Numbered from the stretch's first letter, positions 36,322 through 45,312 are shown. The stretch: DNA of 64,000 nucleotides from Paraburkholderia flava (GCF_004359985.1 NZ_SMRO01000001.1:744001-808000); one strand, 5' to 3'. Notes: generated by a model not told the origin, from the letters alone. Numbers and translations are program-made.

Positions 36322-36344
36322 TTCGTTAAAATGTACTTCGTTAA
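36322..36344. promoter_or_regulatory. TTCGTTAA direct repeats at operon promoter
   Basis: The octamer TTCGTTAA occurs at 36322-36329 and 36337-36344, a 15-base period, in AT-rich DNA directly upstream of the amidase start. On the transcribed strand it reads TTAACGAA twice. This is a plausible operator for the cluster's double-headed GntR regulator, which could contact two half-sites. Confidence 0.45.
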
Positions 36345-36678
36345 CAACATTCATTTTTATTATGGCGAAGCCAAAAACCGATCGGATAGGGTGGTTTACC
36401 CTTGCTCGCGGTTTTGCTGGGAAAGGGAAGAGGCGTGAAGGCTTTGTGGTGCCTCGATGTCCCCGGTTTAGCGTCGCTGCCGGATACGATCAGGCCGCCG
36501 GGATTCGTCATGACCTCGGGTGTTTGCGATCGGGAAAGCGGTCATCAATGACGAATTGCGCGAGTCGTGCTTGAGCATGACCGTCGGGTAGAAGAACAAA
36601 GGGGCCGCGATTGCGGCCCCTTTGTTCTTCTACAACGCTGGATCAAGCATCACGCCTCGTCGGAGCGCTTCTCCTGCC
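36345..36678. other. Non-coding stretch between catabolic operon and repair operon
   Basis: No frame here looks like a gene: a 70-codon plus-strand frame from 36363 lacks a ribosome site and family features. The AT-rich left end belongs to the amidase promoter, and a long perfect hairpin lies at 36588-36633. The middle shows nothing I can name. Confidence 0.5.
36588..36633. terminator. Perfect 21-bp hairpin, probable terminator of the helicase operon
   Basis: Two perfectly complementary 21-base arms (36588-36608 and 36613-36633) enclose the loop GATT. The stem has a GC-rich tip (GGGGCCGC) and an A/T-rich base, so either strand would give a hairpin ending in a T-rich segment. It lies 46 bases beyond the helicase stop and is probably its terminator; there is no plus-strand gene before it. 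Confidence 0.7.
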
Positions 36679-38970
36679 CTACCCGACCGTCCACCACCGC
36701 GGCAATAACCTCCGCACCTCTGCCCGCCGATACCGGTCGTCGATCAGATGCACGACGCCCGTATCGTGTTCGGTACGAATCACGCGCCCGGCTGCCTGCA
36801 CGACCTTCTGCAGCCCGGGAAACAGATACGTGTAGTCGTAACCGCAACCGAACTTCGCCTCCATCGCGCGACGCATCTGCTCGTTGACCTCGTTCACCTG
36901 CGGCAACCCGAGCGTCGCGATGAACGCGCCGATCAGCCGGTCGCCGGCGAGATCGATGCCCTCCGCGAATGCACCGCCCAGCACCGCGAAGCCGATGCCC
37001 TGCCGCGCTTCGTCGAAGCGGCGCAGGAACGCATCGCGAGCGGCCTCGTCCATGCCGGGCGCCTGTGCCCACACCGGTAACGCCGGATGCCGCTCGCGCA
37101 GCATCTCGACCACACGCTGCAGATAATCGAAGCTGCTGAGAAAGCCGAGGTAATTGCCGGGCCGATCGTCGAACTGCCGCGCGATCAACTCGACGATCGG
37201 TTCGAGCGACTTGTCGCGATCGCGCCAGCGTGTCGATACATGCGATGCGACACGCACCGTCAGTTGCTGCGCGCGAAATGGCCCATCGACGTCGAGCCAG
37301 CCGGTGTCGTCGCGCAGCCCGAGCGTGTCGCGATAGAAACCGTGCGGACTCAGCGTGCCGGAAAACAGCACGACGGTTTGCGCAGCCGCGTGACGCGGCG
37401 CGAGAAACGGCGCGGGGATCACGTTGCGCACGCACAGCGTCAGGTCCGGCCGTCGTACAGTGCCGCCCGTGCGCGTCGCGTCGAAAATCGAATGGTCGCC
37501 GAACTGCTCGGCCAGCGATACGAAATGCAGCGTGTCGAAATAGAAGCGCAGCAGCGTGTCGTCGAGCGATAGCGGTGCATCGGCGAGCCGTTCCGTCACG
37601 GCACTCGCGAAATTCTGCGCAGCCGACAGCACTCGCGCCGGCACTTCGGCATGCACCGCGTACGACTCGGTCTGCGCACGGCTCAATGCACTCCATTCGC
37701 GATCGAGCCGCGTCAACGGCGCGCGCAGCGCAGCCGGCGCGGTCTTTTTCAGTGCACGTAGCGTGCTTCGTTCGAGCGACGCGCTGTACATCCGGCGCGC
37801 GCGGTCGAGCAGGTTGTGCGCCTCGTCGACGAGCACCGCGACGCGCCATTGATTTGCCTGCGCCAGCCCATACAACAGCGGACCGCCATCGTCGTAGTAG
37901 TAGTTGTAGTCACCGATCACGACGTCGCACCAGCGCGCCAGCTCCTGCGCGAGGTAGTACGGACAGACGTCGTGCGCGAGCGCGGCTGCGCGTACGGTCG
38001 CGCGATCGAGACGCGCCGGTCGCGCGATGTCGCGTCGCGCATCGGGCGGTGCGCCGAGCGCGGCATCGCGAGCCTGCGCCAGACGATCGTAGAAGCCGCG
38101 CGCCAGCGGACACGCATCGCCGTGACAGGCGTTGCCGGGGTGCTCGCACGCCTTGTCGCGTGCGACCAGTTCGAGCACACGTAGCGGCGGCGCTTCGCCT
38201 TCGACACGTAGCGTATCGAGCGCATCGAAAGCGAGCGCGCGACCCGGCGTCTTCGCCGTGAGGAAGAACACGCGATCGACGCGCTCTTCCGCGCACGCCT
38301 TCAGCACCGGAAACAGCGTACCGAGCGTCTTGCCGATGCCGGTCGGCGCCTGCGCCATCAGACAATGGCCGTCGCGTGCCGCGCGGTACACGGCGACTGC
38401 GAGTTCGCGCTGCCCGCTGCGAAAGTGTTCGTGCGGAAACGGCAGCGTGCGCAGTGCTGCGTTGCGCGCCGTGCGATGCGCGGTCTCACGCGTGGCCCAA
38501 CCGAGAAAACGCTCGCACTGCTCGACAAAAAACGCGTGCAGTGCGCCTGCACTGTGGGTCTCGGTCAACACCGTTTCCTGCCGGCTCGCGATGTCGAAAT
38601 AGACGAGCGCGACGGTGATCTCCGCGAGCCCGCGCGCCACGCACAGCAGATGGGCATACACACGCGCCTGCGCCCAATGCAGCGCGCGATGATTGGCGGG
38701 CATGCTCGCGAGATCGCCGCGATAGGTCTTGATTTCCTCGAGCCGGTTGAGCGCCGCGTCATAACCGTCCGCACGACCGCGCACCATGAGACCGCGATAT
38801 TCGCCGGACAGCGAGACCTCCGCCTCGTACGCGTCGCCGCGCCGCGCGGCGACCGTCGCGTGACCGGCCATCCCTTCGAGTGCAGTCGGTGCCGGCGTGA
38901 AGCGCAGATCGAGATCGCCGCAGCGCGCGGTGAATTCGCACATCGCGCGCACGGCGACTGTGTAGCTCAT
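36679..38970 (-). CDS. XPD/DinG-like Fe-S helicase with N-terminal nuclease-like domain
   Basis: A 763-residue superfamily 2 helicase. The N-terminal 160 residues have a PD-(D/E)xK-like pattern (GRADG about 65-69, LEEIKT about 77-82), resembling RecB/Cas4-type nucleases. Then come Walker A APTGIGKT (about 208-215), four Cys (KACEHPG, NACHG, DACPL, DVCPYY) placed as the iron-sulfur cluster of XPD/DinG, DEAH near residue 390, and motif VI QAAGRVIRTEHD. It should unwind DNA 5'-3' during repair. It overlaps the preceding FAN1-type nuclease gene by 4 bases, and a LexA box controls the pair. Confidence 0.93.
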   Translation of the reverse strand: MSYTVAVRAMCEFTARCGDLDLRFTPAPTALEGMAGHATVAARRGDAYEAEVSLSGEYRGLMVRGRADGYDAALNRLEEIKTYRGDLASMPANHRALHWAQARVYAHLLCVARGLAEITVALVYFDIASRQETVLTETHSAGALHAFFVEQCERFLGWATRETAHRTARNAALRTLPFPHEHFRSGQRELAVAVYRAARDGHCLMAQAPTGIGKTLGTLFPVLKACAEERVDRVFFLTAKTPGRALAFDALDTLRVEGEAPPLRVLELVARDKACEHPGNACHGDACPLARGFYDRLAQARDAALGAPPDARRDIARPARLDRATVRAAALAHDVCPYYLAQELARWCDVVIGDYNYYYDDGGPLLYGLAQANQWRVAVLVDEAHNLLDRARRMYSASLERSTLRALKKTAPAALRAPLTRLDREWSALSRAQTESYAVHAEVPARVLSAAQNFASAVTERLADAPLSLDDTLLRFYFDTLHFVSLAEQFGDHSIFDATRTGGTVRRPDLTLCVRNVIPAPFLAPRHAAAQTVVLFSGTLSPHGFYRDTLGLRDDTGWLDVDGPFRAQQLTVRVASHVSTRWRDRDKSLEPIVELIARQFDDRPGNYLGFLSSFDYLQRVVEMLRERHPALPVWAQAPGMDEAARDAFLRRFDEARQGIGFAVLGGAFAEGIDLAGDRLIGAFIATLGLPQVNEVNEQMRRAMEAKFGCGYDYTYLFPGLQKVVQAAGRVIRTEHDTGVVHLIDDRYRRAEVRRLLPRWWTVG

Positions 38971-40688
38971 GCGCGCGCCTCGGCCACTTGCTCAGCCCAT
39001 CGCACGTCGAGCACGCGCACCGGAATCCCGTGCTCCGCGCAGTACCCGAGCCAGCGGATCTGGTTGTCCTGCAGGCGATCGCCCGGCCCCTTGATCTCGA
39101 TCAGCTCGTAGCGTTGTTCGGCCGGCCAGAATTGCACGAGATCAGGCAAGCCCGACCGGTTGCTGCGGATATCGGCGGACAGGCGCTCGAACCAGTGCTT
39201 CAGATGCGCGGCCGGCAGACACGCAAGCGCCTCGTCGAGCAGCGTGTCGGTCAGCAGGCCCCACGACACGAACGGCGATTGCAGGCCGGCTTTGGTTGCG
39301 AAGTGCCGGCGGATCGTCGCGCGATACTCGCTGCTGTCGAGTTGTGCGAAGCACGCGGCGAATGCATCGGCACGACGCGCGCGGAAATCGGGCGCGTGCA
39401 GATCGGCGGGTTCGCGCTGGAACGGATGGAAAAAAGCTCCGGGAATTGCCGCGAAAATCGCGTCCCAGCACAGCAGACCGAACAGCGAATTGATCAGCGC
39501 GTTCTCGACAAAATAAACCGGCGCATCGGGCCGCGCGAGATGATCGCGCGCGACGCATTCGACGGTCGTCGGCTCATCCGGGCGCGGCAAAACGAGCATG
39601 CCGCGTGTGATCGGCGGCTGCGGGGACGTGAGTGCGGCGGTTGCATCGCGTGGCGCTGCCTTGCGCTGCAAACGCGGCAGCATTCGTGCGATGCGTTGAT
39701 GCTCTTCGTCGCTTTCCGGCGCGGCAACGGCCTGTAACGCGAGTGCGAACGCATCGGCATCGCGTCCGCTGCGTTCGAGCACGCGAGCTCGCCGATGTCG
39801 CGCGCCGGGCCACGCGCTGCGTGTGTACACGTCGAGTGCGGTGTCCCAATCGTGTCGTCGCTCGCAATGCTGGCCGATCAGGAACAGCAGCTTCGCGCGA
39901 CGCATTTCGAGCCACGCGTGCGCGCAGTCGATCGAACCGGCTTCGTCAGCTAGCGCTAGCGCGGCTTCGGCACCGGGTTCGGGATCTAATGCGGCCAGCG
40001 TATCGAGCGCGCCACGGCACGCATGCAGCGCGAGCCATGCATCGACGTCGCCGCGCCGCTGAAACGCACGCGACGACGGTGCAAATGCAACGCGCTCGTA
40101 CTGATACACGCCGAGGTCCGCGAGTACGAACTCCGACCAGTCCTGATGCAGATTGCCGAAGAACATCAATCGCAAGCGGTCGCACAGCGGCGTGACGGTC
40201 ACGTGCAGCACGCGATCTTCCTTTTCCGTGCAGAGATTCCAGTCGGCGAACGTTCGCGAATCGTCGTGTGTGTCGCGTAATGCGTCGAGCAGTTCGGCCT
40301 TGCGCGGCGTTGCCATCGTGCTGGCTTCGGGAAACGCACGCAGCAGGTCGGGCTTGGTGGCGAGCGCGAACAGATCGTCGAGTGTGAGCAGCGGATCGGG
40401 ATCGACCCAACCCGCTCCGACGAGCGGTGCGGCCGCCTGTAACGGACAACCGATTTCGTCATAGACGAGCCGGCTCGCGCGGAACAGCGGCCCCTTGCGC
40501 ATCAGCATCCGCACGAGCAGCGCGCGCGATGCGAGCGGTAATGCGGCGAACGTTGTGATGAACGTGTGCTCGGTTTCGTCGAGGACGTCGGCGTAACGCG
40601 CGCCGATCCACGCGAGCGCGCGTTCGAAGTTCGCGAGGTAGTACGGCGTTGGGCCTGGGGACGGAGCGGATGAGGGCTCGGCCGGCAT
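38967..40688 (-). CDS. FAN1-type VRR-NUC structure-specific nuclease
   Basis: A 573-residue bacterial FAN1 homologue. The C-terminal VRR-NUC domain contains SGLPDLVQFW (catalytic Asp) and YELIEIKGPGDRLQDNQIRW (Glu-x-Lys), about residues 500-545. The N-terminal part has the SAP-like DNA-binding segment (LLVRMLMRKGPLFRASRL) and helical repeats in the middle, as in human and Pseudomonas FAN1, which unhook interstrand crosslinks. I start it at 40688; an in-frame ATG at 40730 would put the LexA box inside the coding region. It is translationally coupled to the helicase downstream. Confidence 0.92.
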   Translation of the reverse strand: MPAEPSSAPSPGPTPYYLANFERALAWIGARYADVLDETEHTFITTFAALPLASRALLVRMLMRKGPLFRASRLVYDEIGCPLQAAAPLVGAGWVDPDPLLTLDDLFALATKPDLLRAFPEASTMATPRKAELLDALRDTHDDSRTFADWNLCTEKEDRVLHVTVTPLCDRLRLMFFGNLHQDWSEFVLADLGVYQYERVAFAPSSRAFQRRGDVDAWLALHACRGALDTLAALDPEPGAEAALALADEAGSIDCAHAWLEMRRAKLLFLIGQHCERRHDWDTALDVYTRSAWPGARHRRARVLERSGRDADAFALALQAVAAPESDEEHQRIARMLPRLQRKAAPRDATAALTSPQPPITRGMLVLPRPDEPTTVECVARDHLARPDAPVYFVENALINSLFGLLCWDAIFAAIPGAFFHPFQREPADLHAPDFRARRADAFAACFAQLDSSEYRATIRRHFATKAGLQSPFVSWGLLTDTLLDEALACLPAAHLKHWFERLSADIRSNRSGLPDLVQFWPAEQRYELIEIKGPGDRLQDNQIRWLGYCAEHGIPVRVLDVRWAEQVAEARA

Positions 40689-40702
40689 GGGATCGGCGAT
40701 CA

Positions 40703-40718
40703 CTGTATGGATATACAG
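40703..40718. promoter_or_regulatory. LexA (SOS) box
   Basis: CTGTATGGATATACAG has the invariant CTGT-N8-ACAG and an alternating AT core, close to the E. coli consensus CTGTATATATATACAG. It lies 15 bases upstream of the FAN1 start, overlapping the presumed promoter, so DNA damage should derepress the nuclease-helicase operon. Confidence 0.88.
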
Positions 40719-40814
40719 TGATGATAGCAAAGGTGGGAAGCTGCTGGGAAACGGGGCTGGTGAGGCTGGGTCCCGGTTTTTAAATTAGCTCAAGCTCATC
40801 ATCGACAACGCCAA

Positions 40815-41300
40815 TTACTCGGGGTGGGATGCCGCTCTGGCAACCGCGCGTCGAACTGCTGGCTTCATGGTTAATTCATCCGCCGTAGTGAAGAATTCGA
40901 ACGCCTTGTCGTTCTCGCGCGTCACCCGAAATCCAAGCTTGCGGTGGAAAGCGACGGACAATCGATTGGTCTTGTAGACATGGCTTCGAAGCTCGCCGAT
41001 TCCTCGTTCTTTCGCGAGAGTCGCGATCTTCGCAAGCAGATCAGTCATAACGGCGGACGTCCGGTGCGAGGGATGGGTACCGAATGCGCCGACGAACCAG
41101 CACGCCCCGGAATCCGGCCGAAGCATCGCGTACGCGACGAGGTTGCCGTCGCGCCGCACCGAACATATCTCACTGACGTCTACCGCTTTTTGCAGCTTTA
41201 TCCGCTGCTCGTCTACGTCGAATGTATCGCCGGCCTGTTCCGTGTGGGCACGTAACGTCAGCAAATCGAGCGCAAGGAGTTCGTCAACGGACGGCGACAT
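40815..41300 (-). CDS. GNAT family N-acetyltransferase
   Basis: A 161-residue acetyltransferase fold protein. The acetyl-CoA-binding strand-loop region is VGAFGTHPSHRTSAVMTDLL (about 70-90; the usual Q/RxxGxG/A loop is degenerate), followed by HVYKTNRLSVAFHRKLGFRV (about 108-127), the typical GNAT motif B with N-x-x-(S/A)-x-x-F/Y-x-x-x-G-F. The altered CoA loop makes catalytic activity less certain. Substrate unknown. It is a monocistronic gene following the repair operon's promoter region on the same strand, and precedes nothing obviously related. Confidence 0.8.
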   Translation of the reverse strand: MSPSVDELLALDLLTLRAHTEQAGDTFDVDEQRIKLQKAVDVSEICSVRRDGNLVAYAMLRPDSGACWFVGAFGTHPSHRTSAVMTDLLAKIATLAKERGIGELRSHVYKTNRLSVAFHRKLGFRVTRENDKAFEFFTTADELTMKPAVRRAVARAASHPE

Positions 41301-41326
41301 ATCGAGAGCTCAGGACGATAAGTGCG

Positions 41327-42151
41327 TCACTCCTTCCCGACAAACAACGCATTAAGCTGCGCGCCAGCCGCCGCCTCGCCAAACCCATCGAAGCGCCCCT
41401 CCGCAAGCGCCTGCGTCGCGCGCATAAAACCACCCCACGCCGCCCGCGCAAGCGCACCGCCGACGCTCACGCGTCGCACGCCGAGCGCAGCCAGATCCTG
41501 CAACGTGAACGCCGAGTTCGAGCCGATCAGCACGTTCACCGGCTTGGGCGCCACCGCGGCAACGACGGCTTCGATTTCTTCGCGCGTGCGAATACCCGGC
41601 GCGTAGAGGCAGTCCGCGCCTGCCGCCGCGTACGCTCGCAGACGCGCGAGCGTGTCGTTCAGATCCGGCACACCGACGACGAAATTTTCCGCGCGGCCGA
41701 TCAGCAAGGTATCGCCGCCGGTTTCGTCGATCACACGACGGGCCGCCTCGATGCGCGCCACCGCGGCATCGATCGCCAATAGAGGTTGCGCGGCGTCGCC
41801 GGTGGCGTCTTCGATCGACAGGCCCGCCACGCCGGTCGCAACCGCCAGCCTGACGCTCTCGGCCACGCCGGCCGGGTCGGTAGCGAAGCCATTTTCGAAG
41901 TCCGCGTTGACGGGCAGATCGGTCGCTTCGACCATCGTGCGCAGATGCGCGAGGATCGTCTCGCGGTCGACCTGGTTGTCCGCGTGCCCGGTCGACCATG
42001 CGTATCCCGAACTCGTGGTCGCGATGGCCTTGAAGCCCTGGCTCGCCAGATAGCGTGCGCTGCCCACGTCCCACGGATTCGGCAAGACGAAGCAGCCCGA
42101 CGCGTGCAAGGCACGGAAGGCGGCGCGTTTTTCGGCAACGGTGCGGGACAT
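41327..42151 (-). CDS. Isocitrate lyase/PEP mutase family enzyme
   Basis: A 274-residue TIM-barrel protein of the PEP mutase/oxaloacetate decarboxylase-like branch. The start FVLPNPWDVGSARYLASQGF matches the family, followed by TTSSGYAWSTGH, DFENGFATDP (metal/substrate Asp-Glu) and GLSIEDATGD, and GRAENFVVG. The usual KKCGH catalytic loop of isocitrate lyase is absent, as in other short members, several of which cleave or rearrange oxaloacetate- or phosphonate-like compounds. Substrate unknown. It is divergent from the DyP peroxidase gene across a 352-base spacer. Confidence 0.85.
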   Translation of the reverse strand: MSRTVAEKRAAFRALHASGCFVLPNPWDVGSARYLASQGFKAIATTSSGYAWSTGHADNQVDRETILAHLRTMVEATDLPVNADFENGFATDPAGVAESVRLAVATGVAGLSIEDATGDAAQPLLAIDAAVARIEAARRVIDETGGDTLLIGRAENFVVGVPDLNDTLARLRAYAAAGADCLYAPGIRTREEIEAVVAAVAPKPVNVLIGSNSAFTLQDLAALGVRRVSVGGALARAAWGGFMRATQALAEGRFDGFGEAAAGAQLNALFVGKE

Positions 42152-42503
42152 GGTTAACTCCGGATAGAGGGAAAAGTGTGTGTAGTCAGGAGATCTGTAT
42201 CGATGACGCGACTAGCCAGGCAATGGGATAAACCGGGCACGCGAATCTCGAACAGCGTGACGCGCACATCGAAAGCGACGGGGAAATGCAACGGGACAAT
42301 CGATTCTCTCACGATCCGATCGGCTCTTGAGGGGGCAACTGTGCAATTGGCCCTGCGCCAAACGCGAAATCGTTTCCCATCTCGCGCGGCTCATGAGAAT
42401 CCGCTAATCTGTCGGCGCAGAAATACTCAACGTCGATCGCTGCCCCAAACCATCCGCCCCGCTCCACCGGGATCCCCAACGTGTCGAGAAAGAACAACCC
42501 ACG
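42152..42503. other. Divergent promoter region, no gene seen
   Basis: This 352-base spacer separates the divergent PEP-mutase-family and DyP peroxidase genes and must hold both promoters. Short frames in it lack ribosome sites and codon preference. I found no recognisable operator. Confidence 0.4.
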
Positions 42504-43460
42504 ATGCCCGACGATCTCCCAGAACCGCAAGCCGTCTGCAGCCCGATCACGCGCAGCGCGATCTTCCTGGTCGCCACGCTGAAGCCCGGCGACGACCACG
42601 CCGACACCGTGCGCGCGTTTTGCGCCGACGTCGACTCGCTCGTGCGCGCGGTCGGCACGCGTGTCCCCACCGGCAACCTGTCATGCGTGTGCGGTTTCGC
42701 TTCCGCCGCGTGGGACACGCTGTTCGGTGCGCCGCGTCCCGCATCGCTGCACGCATTCCGCGAATTCGGCGACGGCGACCGCCGCGCGATCGGCACGCCC
42801 GGCGACCTGCTGATGCACATCCGCGCGGACCATACGGATCTGTGCTTCGAACTCGCCGCGCTGCTGATGGAACGGCTCGGCGAAGCGGTCACCGTCGTCG
42901 ATGAAGTCCACGGCTTCCGCTATTTCGATCTGCGCGCGATGGTGGGCTTCGTCGACGGCACGGAAAATCCGCGCGGCCGCGAACGCGACGAGTTTACGTT
43001 GATCGGCGATCAGGAGCCCGGCTTCGCCGGCGGCAGCTATGTGATGGTGCAGAAATATCTGCATGACATGACCGCGTGGAATGCGCTGACGGTCGAGGCG
43101 CAGGAACGCATCATCGGCCGCAAGAAACTGTCCGACGTCGAACTCGACGACGAAGTGAAGCCGTCGTGGTCCCACAGCTCGCTGACGACACTCGAAGAAA
43201 ACGGCAAGGAAGTCAAAATCCTGCGCGACAACATGGCGTTCGGCCGTCCGGGCGCGGGCGAGTTCGGCACGTACTTTATCGGCTATGCGAACTCGCCGGC
43301 ACCGATCGAGCAGATGCTGGAGAACATGTTCGTCGGAAAACCGCCGGGCAATTACGATCGCTTGCTCGATTACAGTCATGCGGTGACGGGTGGGCTGTTT
43401 TTTGTTCCGTCGGCGTCGTTGCTTGAGGAACTGGCGGACAGAAAGCCTGCGGCGGGTTGA
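42504..43460 (+). CDS. Dye-decolorizing peroxidase (DyP, YfeX-like)
   Basis: A 318-residue haem peroxidase. The distal-side signature GFVDGTENP (about 149-157, GxxDG with catalytic Asp) is intact, with the conserved GGSYVMVQKYLHD that follows. The proximal haem His is expected in the PSWSHSSL segment (about residue 225), and the haem-propionate Arg in DNMAFGRPGAGEFG. There is no Tat signal, so it is a cytoplasmic B/P-type DyP like YfeX, oxidising porphyrinogens or dyes with peroxide. No encapsulin gene is nearby. A strong terminator follows. Confidence 0.93.
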   Translation: MPDDLPEPQAVCSPITRSAIFLVATLKPGDDHADTVRAFCADVDSLVRAVGTRVPTGNLSCVCGFASAAWDTLFGAPRPASLHAFREFGDGDRRAIGTPGDLLMHIRADHTDLCFELAALLMERLGEAVTVVDEVHGFRYFDLRAMVGFVDGTENPRGRERDEFTLIGDQEPGFAGGSYVMVQKYLHDMTAWNALTVEAQERIIGRKKLSDVELDDEVKPSWSHSSLTTLEENGKEVKILRDNMAFGRPGAGEFGTYFIGYANSPAPIEQMLENMFVGKPPGNYDRLLDYSHAVTGGLFFVPSASLLEELADRKPAAG

Positions 43461-43477
43461 CAGTCGCCCGTGAAGAA

Positions 43478-43516
43478 AGCAAAAAGGCCATGCGCGCGAT
43501 GCATGGCCTTTTTGCT
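43478..43516 (+). terminator. Rho-independent terminator after DyP gene
   Basis: AGCAAAAAGGCCATGC pairs with GCATGGCCTTTTTGCT (16 base pairs, 7-base loop) with the T-run inside the descending arm. It begins 17 bases after the DyP stop. The A/T symmetry would let it work in both directions. Confidence 0.88.
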
Positions 43517-43956
43517 GGCGGTTTGCCGCACGCACTCACCCATGTCGATGCCCAGCCGGGTTGCACGACGTGCGTGCCGTGCTGATACCTCCACTACTGG
43601 AACGCCGCGAAACCGACGCATGCAAGCGGCACGAGAAACCACCAGACCTTCCGTGCCGGCAAACGAAGCAATGCCAGAACGCGGTTTCGACGTCGTGGAA
43701 CGGCACGTCACGGCCGCGACCAGGGTTCCTGCGCTGCGTTATATTGCTGATCTCCTGCGGCCACGGCTATGTCTCGACGGAGCGGCGGCAGAATGCCCGC
43801 GCACGAGGTCATCACAAGGTCGCTGGCAAGCAAGCCGACGTCGCACGGCGTCAAGCGATGCGTCGCGGGACGGCGCTAGAGTGATCAGGAAAACAGCAAG
43901 ACACGCGCGACGGTCGCGCCACGGTTGCACGATAAGCACAAGACAGGTGCCTCACG
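43517..43956. other. 440-base region without a supported gene
   Basis: Several overlapping open frames exist on both strands, but none has a ribosome site, family resemblance or a length beyond what high-GC DNA gives by chance. It must include the promoter of the following MFS gene. Confidence 0.4.
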
Positions 43957-45270
43957 ATGAAAACGGCGCACGACCTCCCGCCCTGCGGCTCCACTCCGCT
44001 GCCGCCGTCCGTCGTCGAGTCGGAGGCGGCGACGGCAGCGCTCGAAGCGGTGCCGTCCACTTCATCGTCACCGTTGCCGCTTGAATCCCCCGCCCCTTCC
44101 GGTCTGCGCGCCACCGCCGTACTCCTGCTCGGCTACGCGATCCTGATCACCGGCAACGGGCTGCTCAGCACATTGATCTCGTTGCGACTGATCCAGCAGC
44201 AGGCACCGTCGATCGTCGTCGGGGTCGTGCAGTCCGCGTACTACGTCGGCTTCATGGCAGGCGCGCTGTGGGGCGGCGTGCTGATCGGCCGGGTCGGCCA
44301 TCATCGCGCGTTCGTCACGTTCGCGGCCGCTGTCGCATGCTGCGCGCTCGGCTACGCGGTCTGGGACAACGCGCCTGTCTGGGCCGTGCTGCGCTTCGTG
44401 ACGGGCTTCTGCCTCGTCGGCATCTACACGGTGGTCGAGAGCTGGCTGCATCAGGTCGCGAGCAACGCGCACCGCGGACGCGTGTTCTCCGCGTACCTGA
44501 TCACGAACTACCTCGGCGTCGGCATCGGCCAGTTTCTGATCGGGCTCGCCGATCCGGCGGGCTTCGTGCTGTTCAGCGTGGTGAGCGCGCTGTTTTCGGC
44601 ATCGCTGATTCCGGTCGCGCTGGCCGGCGACATGCCCGCCGCGCAGAGCCATCGCACGCCCGGCTCGAAACTCGCACTCGGTATCTCGGGGCTGCGCGCG
44701 GTTGCCGCGTGGGCGCCGCTCGGTTTGATCGGCTGCGCGGCGGCGGGCATGCTGAACGCCGCGTTCTATACGATGCAGCCGGTGTTCATGCGACGTCTCG
44801 GCTATCCGGTCGAGTCCGTATCGCACTTCATGGGCTTCGCGCTGCTGGCCGCGCTCGTGCCGCAATGGCCGGTCGCACGACTCGCGGACCGCTTCGACCG
44901 GCGGCGCATCGTGCTCGCGATCACCGTCGTCTGCGCCGTATGCAGCGCGCTGCTGTTCACGCTGCGTGGCGGTCCGCTGCTCGATCTGCTCGGCTATGTG
45001 TACGTGGGGCTCGCTTTCTCGCTGTACGGCGTGCTGACGTCGTACGTCAACGACAGCATTCCCGCCGATCAACGCGTCGCGGTCAGCGCCGGCCTGCTGC
45101 TGATCTTTTCGCTCGGCGCGAGCGGCGGCCCGACGTTGGCATCGGCGATGATGAGCGTCGCGGGGCCGTCGGGGCTTTATCTGTTTACGGCGATCGTGAC
45201 GGCGGTGTTGGGGGTGTCGGCTGCGCGGAGTTTGAGGGGTGGACGGCGGGCGGCGTTGCCTCGCGTGTGA
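43957..45270 (+). CDS. MFS transporter (YcaD-like)
   Basis: A 437-residue, 12-helix transporter with a 45-residue Ser/Pro/Glu-rich cytoplasmic N-terminus. Helix 1 starts near GLRATAVLLLGYAILITGNG. Loop 2-3 carries WGGVLIGRVGHHRAFVT (motif A variant) and the middle has RLADRFDRRRIVLAI after helix 8. The GLLSTLISLRL and ESWLHQ sequences are typical of the YcaD group of uncharacterised exporters. It converges on the rpoN paralogue, with that gene's terminator between them. Substrate unknown. Confidence 0.87.
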   Translation: MKTAHDLPPCGSTPLPPSVVESEAATAALEAVPSTSSSPLPLESPAPSGLRATAVLLLGYAILITGNGLLSTLISLRLIQQQAPSIVVGVVQSAYYVGFMAGALWGGVLIGRVGHHRAFVTFAAAVACCALGYAVWDNAPVWAVLRFVTGFCLVGIYTVVESWLHQVASNAHRGRVFSAYLITNYLGVGIGQFLIGLADPAGFVLFSVVSALFSASLIPVALAGDMPAAQSHRTPGSKLALGISGLRAVAAWAPLGLIGCAAAGMLNAAFYTMQPVFMRRLGYPVESVSHFMGFALLAALVPQWPVARLADRFDRRRIVLAITVVCAVCSALLFTLRGGPLLDLLGYVYVGLAFSLYGVLTSYVNDSIPADQRVAVSAGLLLIFSLGASGGPTLASAMMSVAGPSGLYLFTAIVTAVLGVSAARSLRGGRRAALPRV

Positions 45271-45312
45271 AGTCTGTGAAAACGGCCTGAACCGCGCTAC
45301 CTCGCCGCCCAT

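Noticed and set aside
36363..36573. 70-codon plus-strand frame starting MAKPKTDRIG
   Set aside because: No ribosome site, no family resemblance, and low-complexity composition; it lies in a promoter/terminator spacer.
43561..43884. Open frames in the spacer before the YcaD-like MFS gene
   Set aside because: No ribosome site or family pattern; overlapping frames on both strands are what high-GC non-coding DNA gives.
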